DNA from: Otatea glauca
Lineage: Eukaryota > Streptophyta > Magnoliopsida > Poales > Poaceae
Assembly (NCBI GenBank): GCA_036346275.1
Contig: CM070720.1
Coordinates: 8,037,278-8,101,277 of the forward strand
Direction of reading: 5' to 3'
DNA length: 64,000 nucleotides
The position numbers and the translations under genes were made by a program. Shown here one piece after another: positions 11,612 through 22,711 of the stretch (positions within the stretch are counted from its first letter, which is position 1; each line of letters starts with the position of its first letter). The notes under the pieces are model-generated. The model worked only from the letters and a program-made list of their open reading frames with translations. It searched no databases and was not told the origin of the DNA.

Positions 11612-11836
11612 TGAGATCTAGTAGGCAAGATACAAGAGATGATCGAGTCAAAGCCCAAATGGTGCCCTCTAGGGCTAAGCTGATCCCAGTGGAGAAGACT
11701 TCAGTGATTGCAGACTTAAGAAATAAGGCAGACCGAGCAGGAAAAGGAGAGGGATGAAACTTTTAATGAGATTCATCTGATTAAGGTTGCTAAAAAGGAA
11801 CCAGTCGAAGATGAGTTTGACTCAGCCGATGATTAA
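11612..11836 (+). pseudogene. Unrecognised coding-like fragment
   Basis: A plus-strand frame (M-R-S-S-R-Q-D-T..., to 11757) continues after one frameshift as E-R-D-E-T-F-N-E-I-H-L-I-K-V-A-K-K-E-P and an acidic tail, then a stop at about 11836. The charged, regular composition looks like a protein C-terminus. I do not recognise the family. It may belong to an older element into which the gypsy copy inserted. Confidence 0.3.
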
Positions 11837-11936
11837 TCTTGCCAAGTCAAATTATTCTATTTTCACAATTCTTGGGATGTCACATATTAATTCCATGAAG
11901 CTCGCATATCCGGTGTAAGAGTTTGCACCCAGCTCC

Positions 11937-12149
11937 TTAGACAGTAGCATACTTAGTAAAGCTTTGATGCCTTACACAGTGATGTAGAACGTGGCCTCCT
12001 ACTTTGGTGGAGACATAGGCCTTGACCATGTAGCCAACTACGTGATCCATCAAAGTATTTTTGGCATAAAAAAAGTAGGGGTACCTCCTCCGTCCAAGGC
12101 ATTCGGTTAGCTTCCACATGAGTTCGGTCCAGCTAGTGGTGGCTGCCAT
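11937..12149 (-). pseudogene. Unrecognised 70-residue frame
   Basis: Minus-strand frame beginning MAATTSWTELMWKLTECLGR, with an aromatic stretch PYFFYAKNT and a His/Tyr-rich middle. It has no zinc or catalytic pattern that I can name. The start and composition look more protein-like than its shadows, so it may be the N-terminus of a decayed gene or element. Confidence 0.3.
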
Positions 12150-12359
12150 CTATGATCATTAATGAGAATTGTTAGTAATTTAAATAATACTATGTGTAAG
12201 GAGAGAGAATTCTTATGGAGAAGAGAAGAATAACATTATTGTCTTCTTAACAGTTTTTATACTAACAGCCATTCCATTTATGGTTTTCCTACGGTAGTAT
12301 GGCTCTAATACTAATGCTGTCATGAACCTCCTTTCTAGTGTGGAATACCGAGAAAGTCT

Positions 12360-14085
12360 CATGTGCACACTGTGTCAGTCCCATGATTAGTGGCTAGTAC
12401 ACACATTTACAACATGGTTATCACATCCATACGCAAATTCACAAATACATTAAGGAAACATTGTTTGTACAATAAAGCCGTAAAGGCCAAATAAAGCACA
12501 ACGAAAGATACCAAAACTTAATAGTATGTCTTGCCCAAATATCCTATAGGCAACTAACAAGAAAAAACCTAGTAGAAATCATCACTATAATCTCCCTTAC
12601 CTGTGATAAAATACGTATCATCAGAGAATTCACTTTCTTCGCCCACTGAATCAACAATTAGCAAGGTTGAGTACTTTCATACTCAGTAAGACTTGTAATG
12701 TATCACAAATATATAATAAATGTAGGCTATGTCAAAGGAAGAGGCTACTAAGTTTATTTGCATAAAGCAAAATTGACATATGAATATCAAGTAGTAGATT
12801 GTAAATGAAATTTGTAAGAGCAATTTGACAGAAATGTAAATAGCAAGTATGAATAGCATAAATATAACAACTCACAATCCTCCATAATTGTGAGTATCGA
12901 ACCAATCCCTTGTCATTGCTTGGCATAATATCTGAAACAAGCTTTTCACAAAATTTTCCAATTCAACCCTTTTATGAAAATACCAAAACTTCTAACTAAT
13001 GTTGGCGCAACAAGTTTCTCATTACCGTGAGAACAACTTTTCAAAAAGATTTACACTTTGCAGAGGCACACATCTTTATCCACAAGACATGACCAACTCT
13101 TTTTGCAGCTATTTCGCATTTCCTTCGGCGCGCGACCAAGAGGTCATGACATGAACTATTACATTACCTAGATTTAACTTTGCACCAGCCCAGTGATGTC
13201 AAACCCTTGCTACGGTGGTGAAAGTTATTTGTACACTGTAATAATGAACAGTTATAAACCCTGTCGTGCCATTTCCCTCATAGAAAGACATACACCATTG
13301 TATCAACACGCGTTATTCTAAACACCTCGGTGAGGGTACCTCTTCGAACAAACTGTCTCAGAATGTCCATACTACTTCAGCCTTCCAATGTGTAAAGCTA
13401 GACCTAAGTAAGTTAGTGGGTTAAGGCTACCCCATAATAGCACTTGTGGTTGCACTGAATGTCTTGGATTTAACGAACACAACATTCGGTCTTTAATCCA
13501 CCCGGGCGAGAAAACACCCCGTACACTACATGCAATTTCCATGCACTTCCCATTATTGCCATATCTCGCTCGTGTCAAACTATAGTTTTTGTTTTGATTT
13601 TTATACCAAAATATCACAAACTAGAATTCCCATGATGTCCAAAATTTTCATTCTTAAACGAACAGAATATCCGACCATTCGTTATCCCATTTCTAAAGCA
13701 TGACTTAGCAAATGCGTAATATTCAATTATACCCAATTGACATTTTTATAATTTCTAAACCTACCATAGGGTTATCGAGGTTGACATGACAATATTTAAT
13801 AAGGAAATTCCAAGAATTACAGGGATATATCTAGCAGTATCCAAAATATAGCAATTTATTGGAAATAAACACATGCATAAATAGATTTGACAAATAAAAT
13901 ATAAATTAACTAAAATATTGTGATAAACATGATCAAAAGGGGGTGCTTGCCTTGCTCTTCGATTTCTAAGGTGAGGTCGAGGTCAATGGTGAAGGTATCT
14001 GAGCATCGGTGTTTACTCGCAATTTGACGAAAAGCAATAGGAATCAAAAGAATCCAAACAAAGTCAAGATCCAAATATTATTGCA
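12360..14085 (-). repeat. Old Tekay-like LTR fragment (target of the MULE)
   Basis: Decayed copy of the LTR type seen at 22996 and 31429. Shared order: a gagtac(tt)...actca block with a tattccaaagga-like block (12670-12780), then accgtgag...ttacactttgcagaggcaca (13023-13070) and a catgacatg block, and catgatcaaa...gcttgcc near 13928. No coding capacity. The MULE interrupts it at 14086-14094, and sequence resumes at 34639. Orientation and start are inferred from these shared blocks. Confidence 0.5.
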
Positions 14086-14094
14086 GAAATAGAG
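14086..14094. other. 9-bp MULE target-site duplication (left; partner 34639-34647)
   Basis: gaaatagag occurs directly before gaattttt at 14095 and directly after ...aaaaattc at 34638, with no mismatch. Mutator transposases typically make 9-bp duplications. Confidence 0.95.
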
Positions 14095-14196
14095 GAATTT
14101 TTTTTAAAATAATATATTTTAAAATTAAAATTTGAAAAATATACCACGATTTTTTTTTTGCAAAAGTATGCTACTGTCGCCTGTTGGTTGGGCGAC
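14095..14196 (+). repeat. MULE left terminal inverted repeat
   Basis: Pairs with the reverse complement of 34536-34638 with a few small gaps. Order of shared blocks from the tip: gaattttttttt, aataatatatttta, atataccacga, a poly-T/A segment, then the palindrome gtcgcc-N9-ggcgac (14176-14196). Confidence 0.9.
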
Positions 14197-14233
14197 TTCC
14201 ACGTGTCGGTAATTTTGTTTACCGCTAAATTTA

Positions 14234-14450
14234 TTTAGTGTTTAGGTTTAGGGTTAGGGTTAGGGCTAAGGTTAGAACTAATAATTTCCGCGGTTGGTTT
14301 TGTTTAGTGTTTAGGGTTAGGGTTAGAGTTTGATCTAGTTATTTTCACGATTTATTTTGTGTAGTGTTTAGGGTTAGGGTTAGATATAGTTATTTTCGCG
14401 GTTTATTTTGTTTAGTGTTTAGGGTTATAGTTAGGGTTAGATTTAGTGTA
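14234..14450 (+). repeat. Telomere-like subterminal repeats in the MULE
   Basis: Four units begin tttagtgttta or tgtagtgttta (14234, 14303, 14360, 14411). Each contains one or more gttaggg/tttaggg heptamers, then a ttattttcgcggtttattttg-like tail. The heptamer is the plant telomere repeat unit, but the units are separated by non-telomeric sequence and lie just inside the element end. Confidence 0.8.
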
Positions 14451-14888
14451 TAGCAAGAAATCATGGCAGTGTTTAGGAACAAAATGTAGTTAAATCTAGT
14501 TATATTTTTAGTCGGTTTGCGGAAATGCATGTAGATCGATATGTTTTTGTACATATAGAAGTGCAAATATATATATTGTTAGGGCTGTAGATGTTTTTTA
14601 GAAATAATTTTAATGTACATATTTTTCGCATAGTTTTCAGAATCTAGTTTTGCTCCATAACAATATACATGCTAATTGAACAACTTGAAAATTTAAGGCC
14701 GTAATAGTTGTTTGCATCAGAAATGGGCACACTTGGTTTTCATGTAATGATATTTGTAGGAATGTAGATGTTTTTAGAAATAGAAGTAGAGAGATGTATA
14801 TTTTTAAGAATGTAGATAGATATATATTTCTCCTAGTACTTTTTACGAAGAGTAATTAATTCGTGTGTTAATGAATAGGTTCGCAGCT

Positions 14889-17650
14889 ATGTCAGAACGA
14901 GTTCCTTTTAGAATCTTTTATGGAGAAGGGGTTGTCATGTATGGTTCGGAGGGTGCGGATCTGAGTAACTTTCAGTATGTGGATAGAAGTTTAAGTAGGG
15001 TCGAAGAGCGTACATTTGCTGCTGTGTTGAATTGGTTGTATTATACGTTTCGGATGGAACAAGAGAAGTGCCAGCTAAAGTTATCTTGCCTTTGCACCAT
15101 GCGAGATGATCCTGTTTATTGGGAGTTAGTTGAGCTGAAGGGAACTGCAGCTTGGAGGTCATATGTGAGGGGGGCGGAGCAACGTGGATGGTGTCGGGTG
15201 CTTTTAGTGCAAGCGTATGAAAGGGTTGTTGCCCGCAACACCACCGGACACCGTGAGTGTAGTGAGCCTCAAAATGAGTTCACTTATGGCGACACTGAAA
15301 TTGGAGAGTCTAGCCGGGAGCCGCATGTTCAAGGTTGCAATGAGGATATTGGCTACCAGACTGGTGAGCAAGTTGAGATTGGGGATGATGATGGAAACAT
15401 TGGGCAAGATGCGCGAGGGCAAGTAGACGAAGGTGAGGAAATTGAGGAGGTAATAGCACATATGGAAGAGGAAGACTTTGAATATGAACAAGTAGAAGTG
15501 GAAGACGACGATAACTTGGATGAGGAAGATGAAGATGAAGATGTTGAGCCACTTGTGCCAAGTGATTGGAGCACACATCAATTTAATAACCAGTTGTGAA
15601 TGAAGGCAATGATACACCTTGGCGAGATAGCGACAATGAGGTGAGACCTAACAGCATGTACCCACAAAAGAGGCAAGGGGATGCTATCAAAGATTGGGCC
15701 TTATCACTAAGAAGAACTTTCAGGGTTAAGAAGTCCACCCCAACCTGCTATGACGTGGTGTGCGAGATGCAGGGGTGCCCCTGGAGAGTGCACGCGTACA
15801 AGCCCAAATGGGGCACCCACTGGCTATGTTCGAAGGTTGAACAACATAGTTGTATGACTGAGGAAACCCTGGTGGCTCACAGGAACCTGTCTTCCGGGTA
15901 TATCGCGAGTGTCATGTACCCGGAGATAGTTGAGAACCTGAATTTTGAGCCCCGTGCTATTATCCGAGCAATTGAGAACAGATTTCAGTACACAATTAGC
16001 TACGGGAAGGCATGGTGGGCGAAGCAGAAGGCCTTGGAAATGAGATTTGGGACATTTGAAGACTCGTACCATAATCTGCCCGCACTGCTCAGTTGCATTC
16101 AAGGAAGAAATCCTGGTACTTTTTATGATTATCAGGACTGTCCGTCAAGGAAGTGACCGAACAAGAGGCATCTGAAGAGAGTTTTCTTCGTATTCGGAGC
16201 TTGCATTAGGGCGTTCTATCACTGCCGTCCATTGTTGTGTGTGGACGGCACATTCCTGACTGGGAAATACAAAGGACAAATAATGACAGCTGTGGGCGTC
16301 GACGCGAACAACCAGATTCTGCCTATTGCCTTTGCCTTCGTGGAAAGCGAGAACTATGAGAGTTGGCTGTGGTTCTTGCGGAACTTGAAGATCGGGGTGG
16401 TGAAGACTCGCCAACATGTGTGCATACTGCATGACAGCATCTTTGGTGCGCTTAGTGCCATCGAGACAGGTTGCAAGCAGGGAAGAGGAGCCATTTCCTT
16501 GGACTGACTTGCAGAGCCTATGGTGCATGAGACATTTGGGCGCGAACTTCTATAAGCAGTTCAAGAACAAGGAACTGATGAGCATGTTCAAGAGGCTATG
16601 CAAGCAGAACCAAGATAGCAAGTTCCGTACTCTTTGGAAGAATCTTGATGAGCTAACAAAAAAACACAAAGAGACTACTAGCAGTGTAACACAGGAGCAG
16701 GCAGAGCCTTTATTCCCTCTAGCAACAGAAGATGAGGCGACGAGTCGTCGTCGCAGGCAAAGGCCGATCAAATGTTTCTCGGACTGGATAAAGCACGAGC
16801 CCAAAGAGAAGTGGCCATTGTTACATGACACACATGGTGCTAGATACGGTGTCATGACGACCAACTTGGCGGAGGTGTACAACTGGGTAATGAGAGGGAT
16901 AAGGTGTCTCCCGTTGGTAGGAATTGTCGAGGGAGTGCTGCGGGGTACAACCAAGTATTTTGTGGATAAGCATAAAGCTGCTAAAGTAGTAATGAGAGAT
17001 GAGAATGCCTTGTACTCAAGCATGATAAGTAAATACATGGATGAGAAGAGTAAGAAGGCGGGCAAGCATAGAGCTATCAAAGTAGGTTCACGAACATTGC
17101 GCTTTGAGGTGATATGCAGGGATAAAGGACGGCGGGGAACAAACCAGAAGGTTATCACCCAAGAGTGCATCCTACAGGCTGAATGTCAATGCTCGTGTAA
17201 CAAACCCCTCCTGTTGCACAGGCCATGTTCTCATGTGATAGCTGCATGTGCATTATTTGGAATGCGACCCGGTACATATCTATCTGAATATTATACAAAG
17301 GAAAAGGTGATGGCAACCTGGGGCGAGGAGCTGTATGGTTATGGTGTTGTCGTTTCTTTCACCACAACCCCTGGTGTCGATGAAAGGTTCTGGGTCCTGA
17401 CTTTGATGCAAGATCATACAAAGGAGGCCGTCGCAAAACAAGGCATATCAGGAATGATATGGATGAGTCCGAAACTGGTAAGCGCGTGAAGAAATGTTCG
17501 TTGTGCAAGCGAACAGGTCACACGTTCAAGAACTGCCAGCCACATAACGAAGAGGACGAAGGAGGAGATGGTAACCCGACGGCGAGGGAAGGATCGTCGT
17601 CTGCAAGGCGTGGTGGACGATGTCATCGGACTAACAGAGAAGCTATTTGA
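14889..17650 (+). pseudogene. MULE transposase (MURA-like, DDE with SWIM zinc finger)
   Basis: Successive frames (14889-15599, 15596-16156, 16157-16507, 16416-17489, 17420-17650) together give a full-length MURA-like protein. The order is an N-terminal region (MSERVPFRIFYGEG) with a long acidic linker, then a MuDR DNA-binding region (residues equivalent to RRTFRVKKSTPTCYDVVCEM and GCPWRVHA). The DDE core follows: first Asp in CVDGTFLTGKYKGQ, second in CILHD, Glu in MTTNLAEVYNW. Next come a SWIM finger (CQCSC...RPCSHVIAAC) and a CCHC knuckle (C-SLC-KRTGH-TFKN-C). It would bind the terminal repeats, cut and rejoin the element. Frameshifts lie near 15596, 16480 and 17410, and an in-frame TGA at 16154. 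The catalytic triad residues are still readable. ATG 14889 is preferred to 14865 because MSER is the family-like start. Confidence 0.88.
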
Positions 17651-17690
17651 ACTATTAGATGCTATATGTCAAATTAATATTTTGTTTATG

Positions 17691-17930
17691 TAATGTGCGT
17701 TGTAATCTGTTTTAATATAATTTGAAGACGTAATGTGCGTTGTAACCTGTTTTAATATAATTTGATGACATAATATGCGTTGTAACCTGTTTTAATATAT
17801 TTTTCCGATGAAGTGTTCGTTGCAATCTGTTTTAATATATTTTGCTGATGAAGTGTTCGTTGTAACCTGTTCTAATATATTTTGCTGATGTAGTGTGCGT
17901 TGTAATCTGTTTGATTAGAGTTTGTGGACG
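17691..17930 (+). repeat. 40-bp minisatellite, six copies
   Basis: Copies start at 17691, 17731, 17771, 17811, 17851 and 17891, exactly 40 bp apart. The core is taatgtgcgttgtaacctgt followed by tttaatata and gatga. It lies between the transposase and PMD genes of the MULE. Confidence 0.93.
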
Positions 17931-18040
17931 CTTGTGTATTTATTTGTATGCATTTGGTTCGATGTATTGTTCTCATGTTTGTGTATTTATTTGTACGCAT
18001 TTGGTTCGATGTATTGTTCTGATGCTTGTGTATTTGTTTG
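17931..18040 (+). repeat. 47-bp minisatellite, about 2.4 copies
   Basis: Unit starts cttgtgtatttatttgta and contains catttggttcgatgtattgt. Copies at 17931, 17978 and 18025 (partial), directly after the 40-bp array and before a likely 3' splice site (tttgcag) next to the PMD start codon. Confidence 0.9.
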
Positions 18041-18071
18041 TATATAACTTTCCTTTTTGTAATTTGCAGGT

Positions 18072-20295
18072 ATGGCTCACCAGGCTGTGGATGACGACTG
18101 GCCCTTTGAGTTGGTAGACCAGTCGTTGACGGTCGTCACCGTGCACACTTCGCCACCGCTTCACCAGAGGAGGGACAGGACCCTCAGGAGCTGGGCGTGC
18201 TACGGCCGAGGCCACCGCGGGAGCTCTGGACCCTCGATCCACGTTGGATCCCCAGGTAACGTATTTATCTTTTAATTTCAAAATATTCCGATCGCAAGAT
18301 CGTAATCTGCTTTTAATTAACTAGTGCGGTGCTCATATTAATTTAATATTTCATTTCGTAGGTCGCGAGCGGCAGGATTCTTGCCAGCGCACGGATGGTG
18401 GAGGGCTACGCAGTGCGCAGGGAGGGACACGAGCCACCGGTTCCGCTTGACAGTCCCTTCTCACCGCTCGTGGATCGGTGGAGACCGAGACGCACACCTT
18501 CCACTTACCCGCCGGGAGATGGCGATCACTTTGGAGGACGCGTCTCCTACCTCCTCGGTCTCGGCTCATTGGTGACCACGTGGTGCCGCGGGACGTTGAC
18601 CATCTGTGGCGGGATGAGGTACTTGCGCGGTTCCATGGTGTGCTACCGCCTGCCGCGTACCGAGTCTTCACCAGTACCCATGGTCCCACACACAGGTGGC
18701 TTCGACTGTTCGTGGAAAGCAACTAACCTTTCAAACTTAACTTCACATATATATATTGGTTAGACTAACAAGAAAACTTAAATTTACAGAAGGAGCACAT
18801 CGTCGAGCCTGCGGACGAGCAGAGGCTGACCGCCACCTTGAGGCGTACCTGCTCTGGCTGTTTGGCTGGTGCATGTTCACGAGCTCCCACGGGGATAGCG
18901 TGGACAGGCACTTCGTCCAGTTCGCAAGGGCGATCGCGAACGCACCCCTTGACGCCGTGCCGTAGTACTCCTGGGAGTCAGCGGTCCTCTGCGCGACGTA
19001 CCGTGGGCTCTGCGACGGCTGTGGGCGGATCGCTGACGGGTCGATCCTCACCGGGTGTCCACTGCTTCTGCAGCTTTGGGCATACGAGAGGTTCCAGATC
19101 GGGTGCCCCAGGATCGACACGAGTCCTCTTCTACGCGATGGTGACGACGATGTCGACACGCCGACTATGGGCACCATCTGGTGCTACCGACGGGTGAGAT
19201 ATTGCAAACCACGGTTGTGAAACCTACGCTTTAACATTTCTCAGTACTAATGGTAATGTTGAATTTTCTGTCTTCACTGCAGCCTAGGTGGGCACACGGC
19301 ACGGGGCGGCTTAGCTACCCGCAGTTCGTTGCTGCCTTCGACCACCTCACCGAGGACCGCGTACGCTGAACGCCGTACACAGCGGGAGACGTCGGGCTAC
19401 GTGTGCCGGGTGGATTGTCCACCCTATGCACACGCGACGCGGCGTACTGGCGTACACGTCGGTTCCTCGTGTTCGACGTCCTGGTCGAGGGCTACACTGT
19501 CCATCGAGTGATGAGGCAGTTCGGTCTACAACAGGAGTTCTCGGTCCAGGTCGGTCGGCAGGTCCCACACGACGTCCACACGTAAGTTCCCTACATCGAT
19601 GTTCTCTAATCTGTACGGTGTAATGACATGTAATAATGCTATATTCTTGCTTATCCGCAGCGCATTTAGGAGGCGGGCATGGGGGCACCCCATGGCACGT
19701 ACGTATGGTGCCATGGGTCGAGGAGTGGGGAGGAGCCTTGGACGACGTCCATGCCGAGGATGCGCCGTACGACCCGCAGACGTACCAGGGGTATCGACAG
19801 TGGTACACTTCCCGTACCCGTGTGCGTTTGGTACGTGTCGACCCGAATCCTCCTAGACACATCCCCAGGGTGAGGGACATGTATCCCCGCCATACGGACT
19901 CGGTTCTGCACGGTGCGGTAAGTTTTGTCTAATGTACGACGTATTTTCGTATTGCATTTTCCAGATGAATGTGTTAGGTTAATTCGTAATGTATTTTTCA
20001 GACTGATGTGCTAGCCCGGTACTACGAGGAGTCCGGGAGGTTCCTGTCGCGTCTGTCTCATGGGATAGACGTGACCAGGGAGGACGTGACCTCCTTCTTC
20101 GCGAGGTTCAGGGAGAGCGCCATACGCACCCTCGAGTTGGCAGTTTGCCGCACGCCTCGCGATGTGGTCGACGACCACGGCGGTGTCGCCATCGCAGGAG
20201 GAGTGCTCCAGGTACTTCTTCACACCCCACGTCCTCCCGTCCCACCGTCACGCCGACTTACGCGACAGGGCGAGCTGCTGGACACGCTGGTCTAG
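18072..20295 (+). pseudogene. Plant mobile domain (PMD) protein gene, multi-exon, broken
   Basis: Exons: 18072-18255, 18362-18711, 18790-19193, 19283-19581, 19661-19917 and 20002 to about 20213 or 20295, joined by GT-AG introns (gtaacg...gtag, gtgag...gcag, gtaagt...gcag, gtaag...tcag). The product has the PMD pattern: LVDRWRP and a THTFHLP block, a WLRLF segment, LEAYLLWLFGWCMFTSSHGD, LCATYRGLCDGCGRI, CPLLLQLWAYERF, then VPWVEEWGG and WYTSRTRVRLV. PMD proteins are plant proteins related to MAIN/MAIL factors, which act in silencing and genome stability. PMD genes are also found inside transposons. Defects: a frameshift in exon 1 (about 18170), others around 18490-18540, a TAG at about 18964 (Gln in kin) and a TGA near 19367. 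The ATG follows a likely 5'-UTR 3' splice site. Same strand as the transposase. Confidence 0.82.
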
Positions 20296-20483
20296 CCCCT
20301 CATATCGGAGGTAAGCCCTTCGCCACCCTTCGTATGTTGTCTAATTATTTCTTGAATGTTACCCCGTACTTTTGGTTATGAACTATTGTTATTCTTTGTT
20401 ACAGTAGCCCTGCTTTCAAGCATGGCGGGCATCTTGTCGTCTGGCAGACTTTTCGAGTGAATAGCATACTCACGGGCGTGCAT

Positions 20484-20735
20484 CCTTGTCAGGCCGATTA
20501 GACAAGTCACATGCATCAGCTTTGTCAGCCTTGTCGGGCCGATGGGACAGGTCACATGCATCAGCTTTGGCAGCCTTGTCGGGCCGATGGGACAGGTCAC
20601 ATGCATCAGCTTTGGCAGCCTTGTCGGGCCGATGGGACAGGTCACATGCATCAGCTTTGTCAGCCGCCTTGTCAGGCCGATTAGACAAGTCGCATGCATC
20701 AGCTTTGTCAGCCTTGTCGTGCAGCTTTGCTGATG
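20484..20735 (+). repeat. 45-bp minisatellite, five copies plus a part
   Basis: Units start at 20484, 20529, 20574, 20619 and 20667 (one 3-bp insertion), with a partial unit at 20712. The core is ccttgtcgggccgatgggac followed by aggtcacatgcatcagcttt. All lengths are multiples of three, so both strands stay open (84 and 96 codons). It lies between the PMD gene and the promoter of the zinc gene, so it may be a regulatory array rather than coding. Confidence 0.93.
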
Positions 20736-20813
20736 GGTGACACGTCGTGCAGCTTTTCACAGAGGATACCGGCCCATCAGTGCTTTAGTTGTGTGGAGCA
20801 GCCCCTCAGCACC

Positions 20814-20822
20814 ACTATAAAA
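20814..20822 (+). promoter_or_regulatory. TATA box of the GRF-zinc gene
   Basis: ctataaaag lies 76 bp before the ATG at 20898, in a short leader with no other start codon. It suggests this third gene has its own promoter. Confidence 0.65.
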
Positions 20823-20897
20823 GCGGCCGAGAGGTAGACATCTAACACCGCCAAACAAGCAATACACGCCAGCTGAATCTTCACAAATTAGGGCACG

Positions 20898-22273
20898 ATG
20901 TCGTTCTACCGTCACCTCTTCACAGAAGCGAAATTCATCCCGCCCCGAGTACCCGGATACTAGTAGCGTTGACGCCCCAGTTCTGCCGGAGTTGCCCCGA
21001 CCCAATTGCGACTGCAACCTTCCGGCGAAGATGATGCAATCTACCCACGAGAAGACGGCCGCCGCGCTCACTCTTCAAGCAGCTCGCCTACCGGTAGACT
21101 GCTGGTGTCCATACAATACTGAGTAACATTACCATTTCATGCATCATTCTTTCTTTTCTCAAAGACAACGACCGGTGTTGCTTCTTCCAATGGATCGACG
21201 GTAGGAGCGACGTGACTACGAATTTGTCCACAATCGCCACGACACGAACCCGCCGCCGAGAACTTCAACCGGTGGGAGAGGCCGCCAGATACGCCCCGTT
21301 CTAGAGCGACCAGAGTTCAGGGCCGGTGGGCAAGAGGCCAACCAATCGGTGAGTTTCATGCGACGAACTCATGCTTCACTCACAAAGTAGTAATTCTAAA
21401 CCAGTTCGTCACATACAGGAGTTCAAAATGAAAATCGCGTAATTGCTCGAGTCAAAGGAGAAACCTCCTCAGGGGCCACCCGAAAGCCCTGACTTTTGTG
21501 AACACGGCCTTCAGGCAGTGGTTGATACCTGCCACGATGACCTAGCGGACCGGAGATTCTATCGGTGCCCCTTGGCCGAGGATGAATGGTGCGGCTACTT
21601 CAACTGGGTGGACCCGGAGACGTACCACCCACATCTCAAACTTCCCGTACGGGATAACTGGGGGAGCAACCCTCCCCGTGGTGCTACTACCGCCCGAAAA
21701 GCGGACCAGTGCGCCTACGGTGTTATTCAACGACCACAGCGGGCATACTGTGTTGACTGCAGGGCACGCTTCCGGTTGTACAAGGACAAGCCCAACACAC
21801 ACCTCCTGCACCATATAGTGGAGTGCGAGCCGAAACAGAGCAGGCGTCTCGGCAAGTCTCCGCCAACGGCCAACGCAGCAGAGGCGCAAGAGGGTACCTC
21901 CTCTCGAAGAGGAAGGGACAAGGGGAAGTAGCCGGCCGAGGTCCGCACCATGCAACAAGTCCTTGACGCGTTACGCAGACCATCCGGGATCCCGGGGGGT
22001 ATAAACATAGGGGACGCCGGGAATCGGTATGACAAAAAAATTCTATCTTACACACCCGAGACGTACGGCATAGGCCACCCATTCGGCGACACCTGGGAGC
22101 ACTGCGGATCCCCGTGGAGTTCTTTCATAGTTGGGATTGAGCGGTGTCCGAAGACAACTCGCAAAATTTACACGGGTCAGGTAATATGCAGAAAATGTGG
22201 GACATCATTCTGGCTATACCCAGATAGGCGGAACGATCATCTGTTCCACCATGACAAACACTGCTTTCATTAG
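20898..22273 (+). pseudogene. Two-finger GRF-type zinc protein gene with a duplicated Cys/His motif
   Basis: Likely exons are 20898 to about 21112, about 21169-21351 and 21419-22273; intron 2 is gtgag...tacag. After MSFYRHLFTEAKF, a frameshift near 20960 leads to CDCNLPAKMMQSTHEKTAAA and, after intron 1, DNDRCCFFQWID: a first GRF-like finger. Exon 3 has a second: FCEHGLQAVVDTCHDD, then RRFYRCP and WCGYFNWVD. GRF fingers in other proteins bind single-stranded nucleic acid. Two segments, 21749-21826 and 22187-22264, then share the spacing C-x2-C-x13-H-x2-H-H-x3-C with F, L, Y, D and N also fixed. I do not know this motif. In-frame stops TAA (about 21440) and TAG (about 21929) and the frameshift break the gene. 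Its role in the MULE is unknown. Confidence 0.72.
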
Positions 22274-22438
22274 TTAGTTAGTTCGTCAAGAAATTTTGTC
22301 ACTGCTGTAGTGCCCTTGTAATATAATCTAGTCTATTGCTTATTTTACCATCTGAACTTTCGGTGCATCTGCCCTCATGTATGTTCAACAAATAGTTTAA
22401 ACATGATTACAAATCAAAGTTTAATAACGCGATTTAAG

Positions 22439-22711
22439 GGCATGTATCAAAGATCAAATGTGGTCCACTGTTCATAAAAATACCGTTTAGACATGACATT
22501 TTACGGGCCGCCGAAATGGCTGAAAAACATGACATGAGTTGTTGCCGACTATATTACCTAGGGTTGTTGCACTAGTGGAAATTAGATGCAAAGCAAGCTG
22601 TAAATTACGTATTTTTCAATAATATGGAAGTGCATGTATTAAAGATCAAATGTGGTTCACTGTTCGTAAAAATACCGTTTAGACATGACATTGTACGGGC
22701 CGCCGAAAAGG
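22439..22711 (+). repeat. 80-bp direct repeat pair in MULE 3' region
   Basis: 22439-22519 and 22631-22711 share about 80 bp with few mismatches, including aaagatcaaatgtggt and aaaataccgtttagacatga, ending acgggccgccgaaa. They lie 192 bp apart between the zinc gene and the subterminal palindromes. No coding capacity between 22274 and 22879. Confidence 0.85.

Noticed and set aside
14234..14450. True telomere or chromosome end
   Set aside because: Heptamers are few, mixed with other sequence and inside a MULE end.
15204..15617. Minus-strand frames rich in Ser/Leu/His opposite the transposase acidic linker
   Set aside because: Complement of the Glu/Asp-rich linker of the transposase; no independent support.
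19347..19911. Minus-strand 177- and 81-codon frames
   Set aside because: Opposite PMD exons 4 and 5, whose splice sites and residues are conserved on the plus strand.
20484..20735. Possible CRISPR array
   Set aside because: Units are adjacent with no unique spacers and the genome is a plant; this is a minisatellite.
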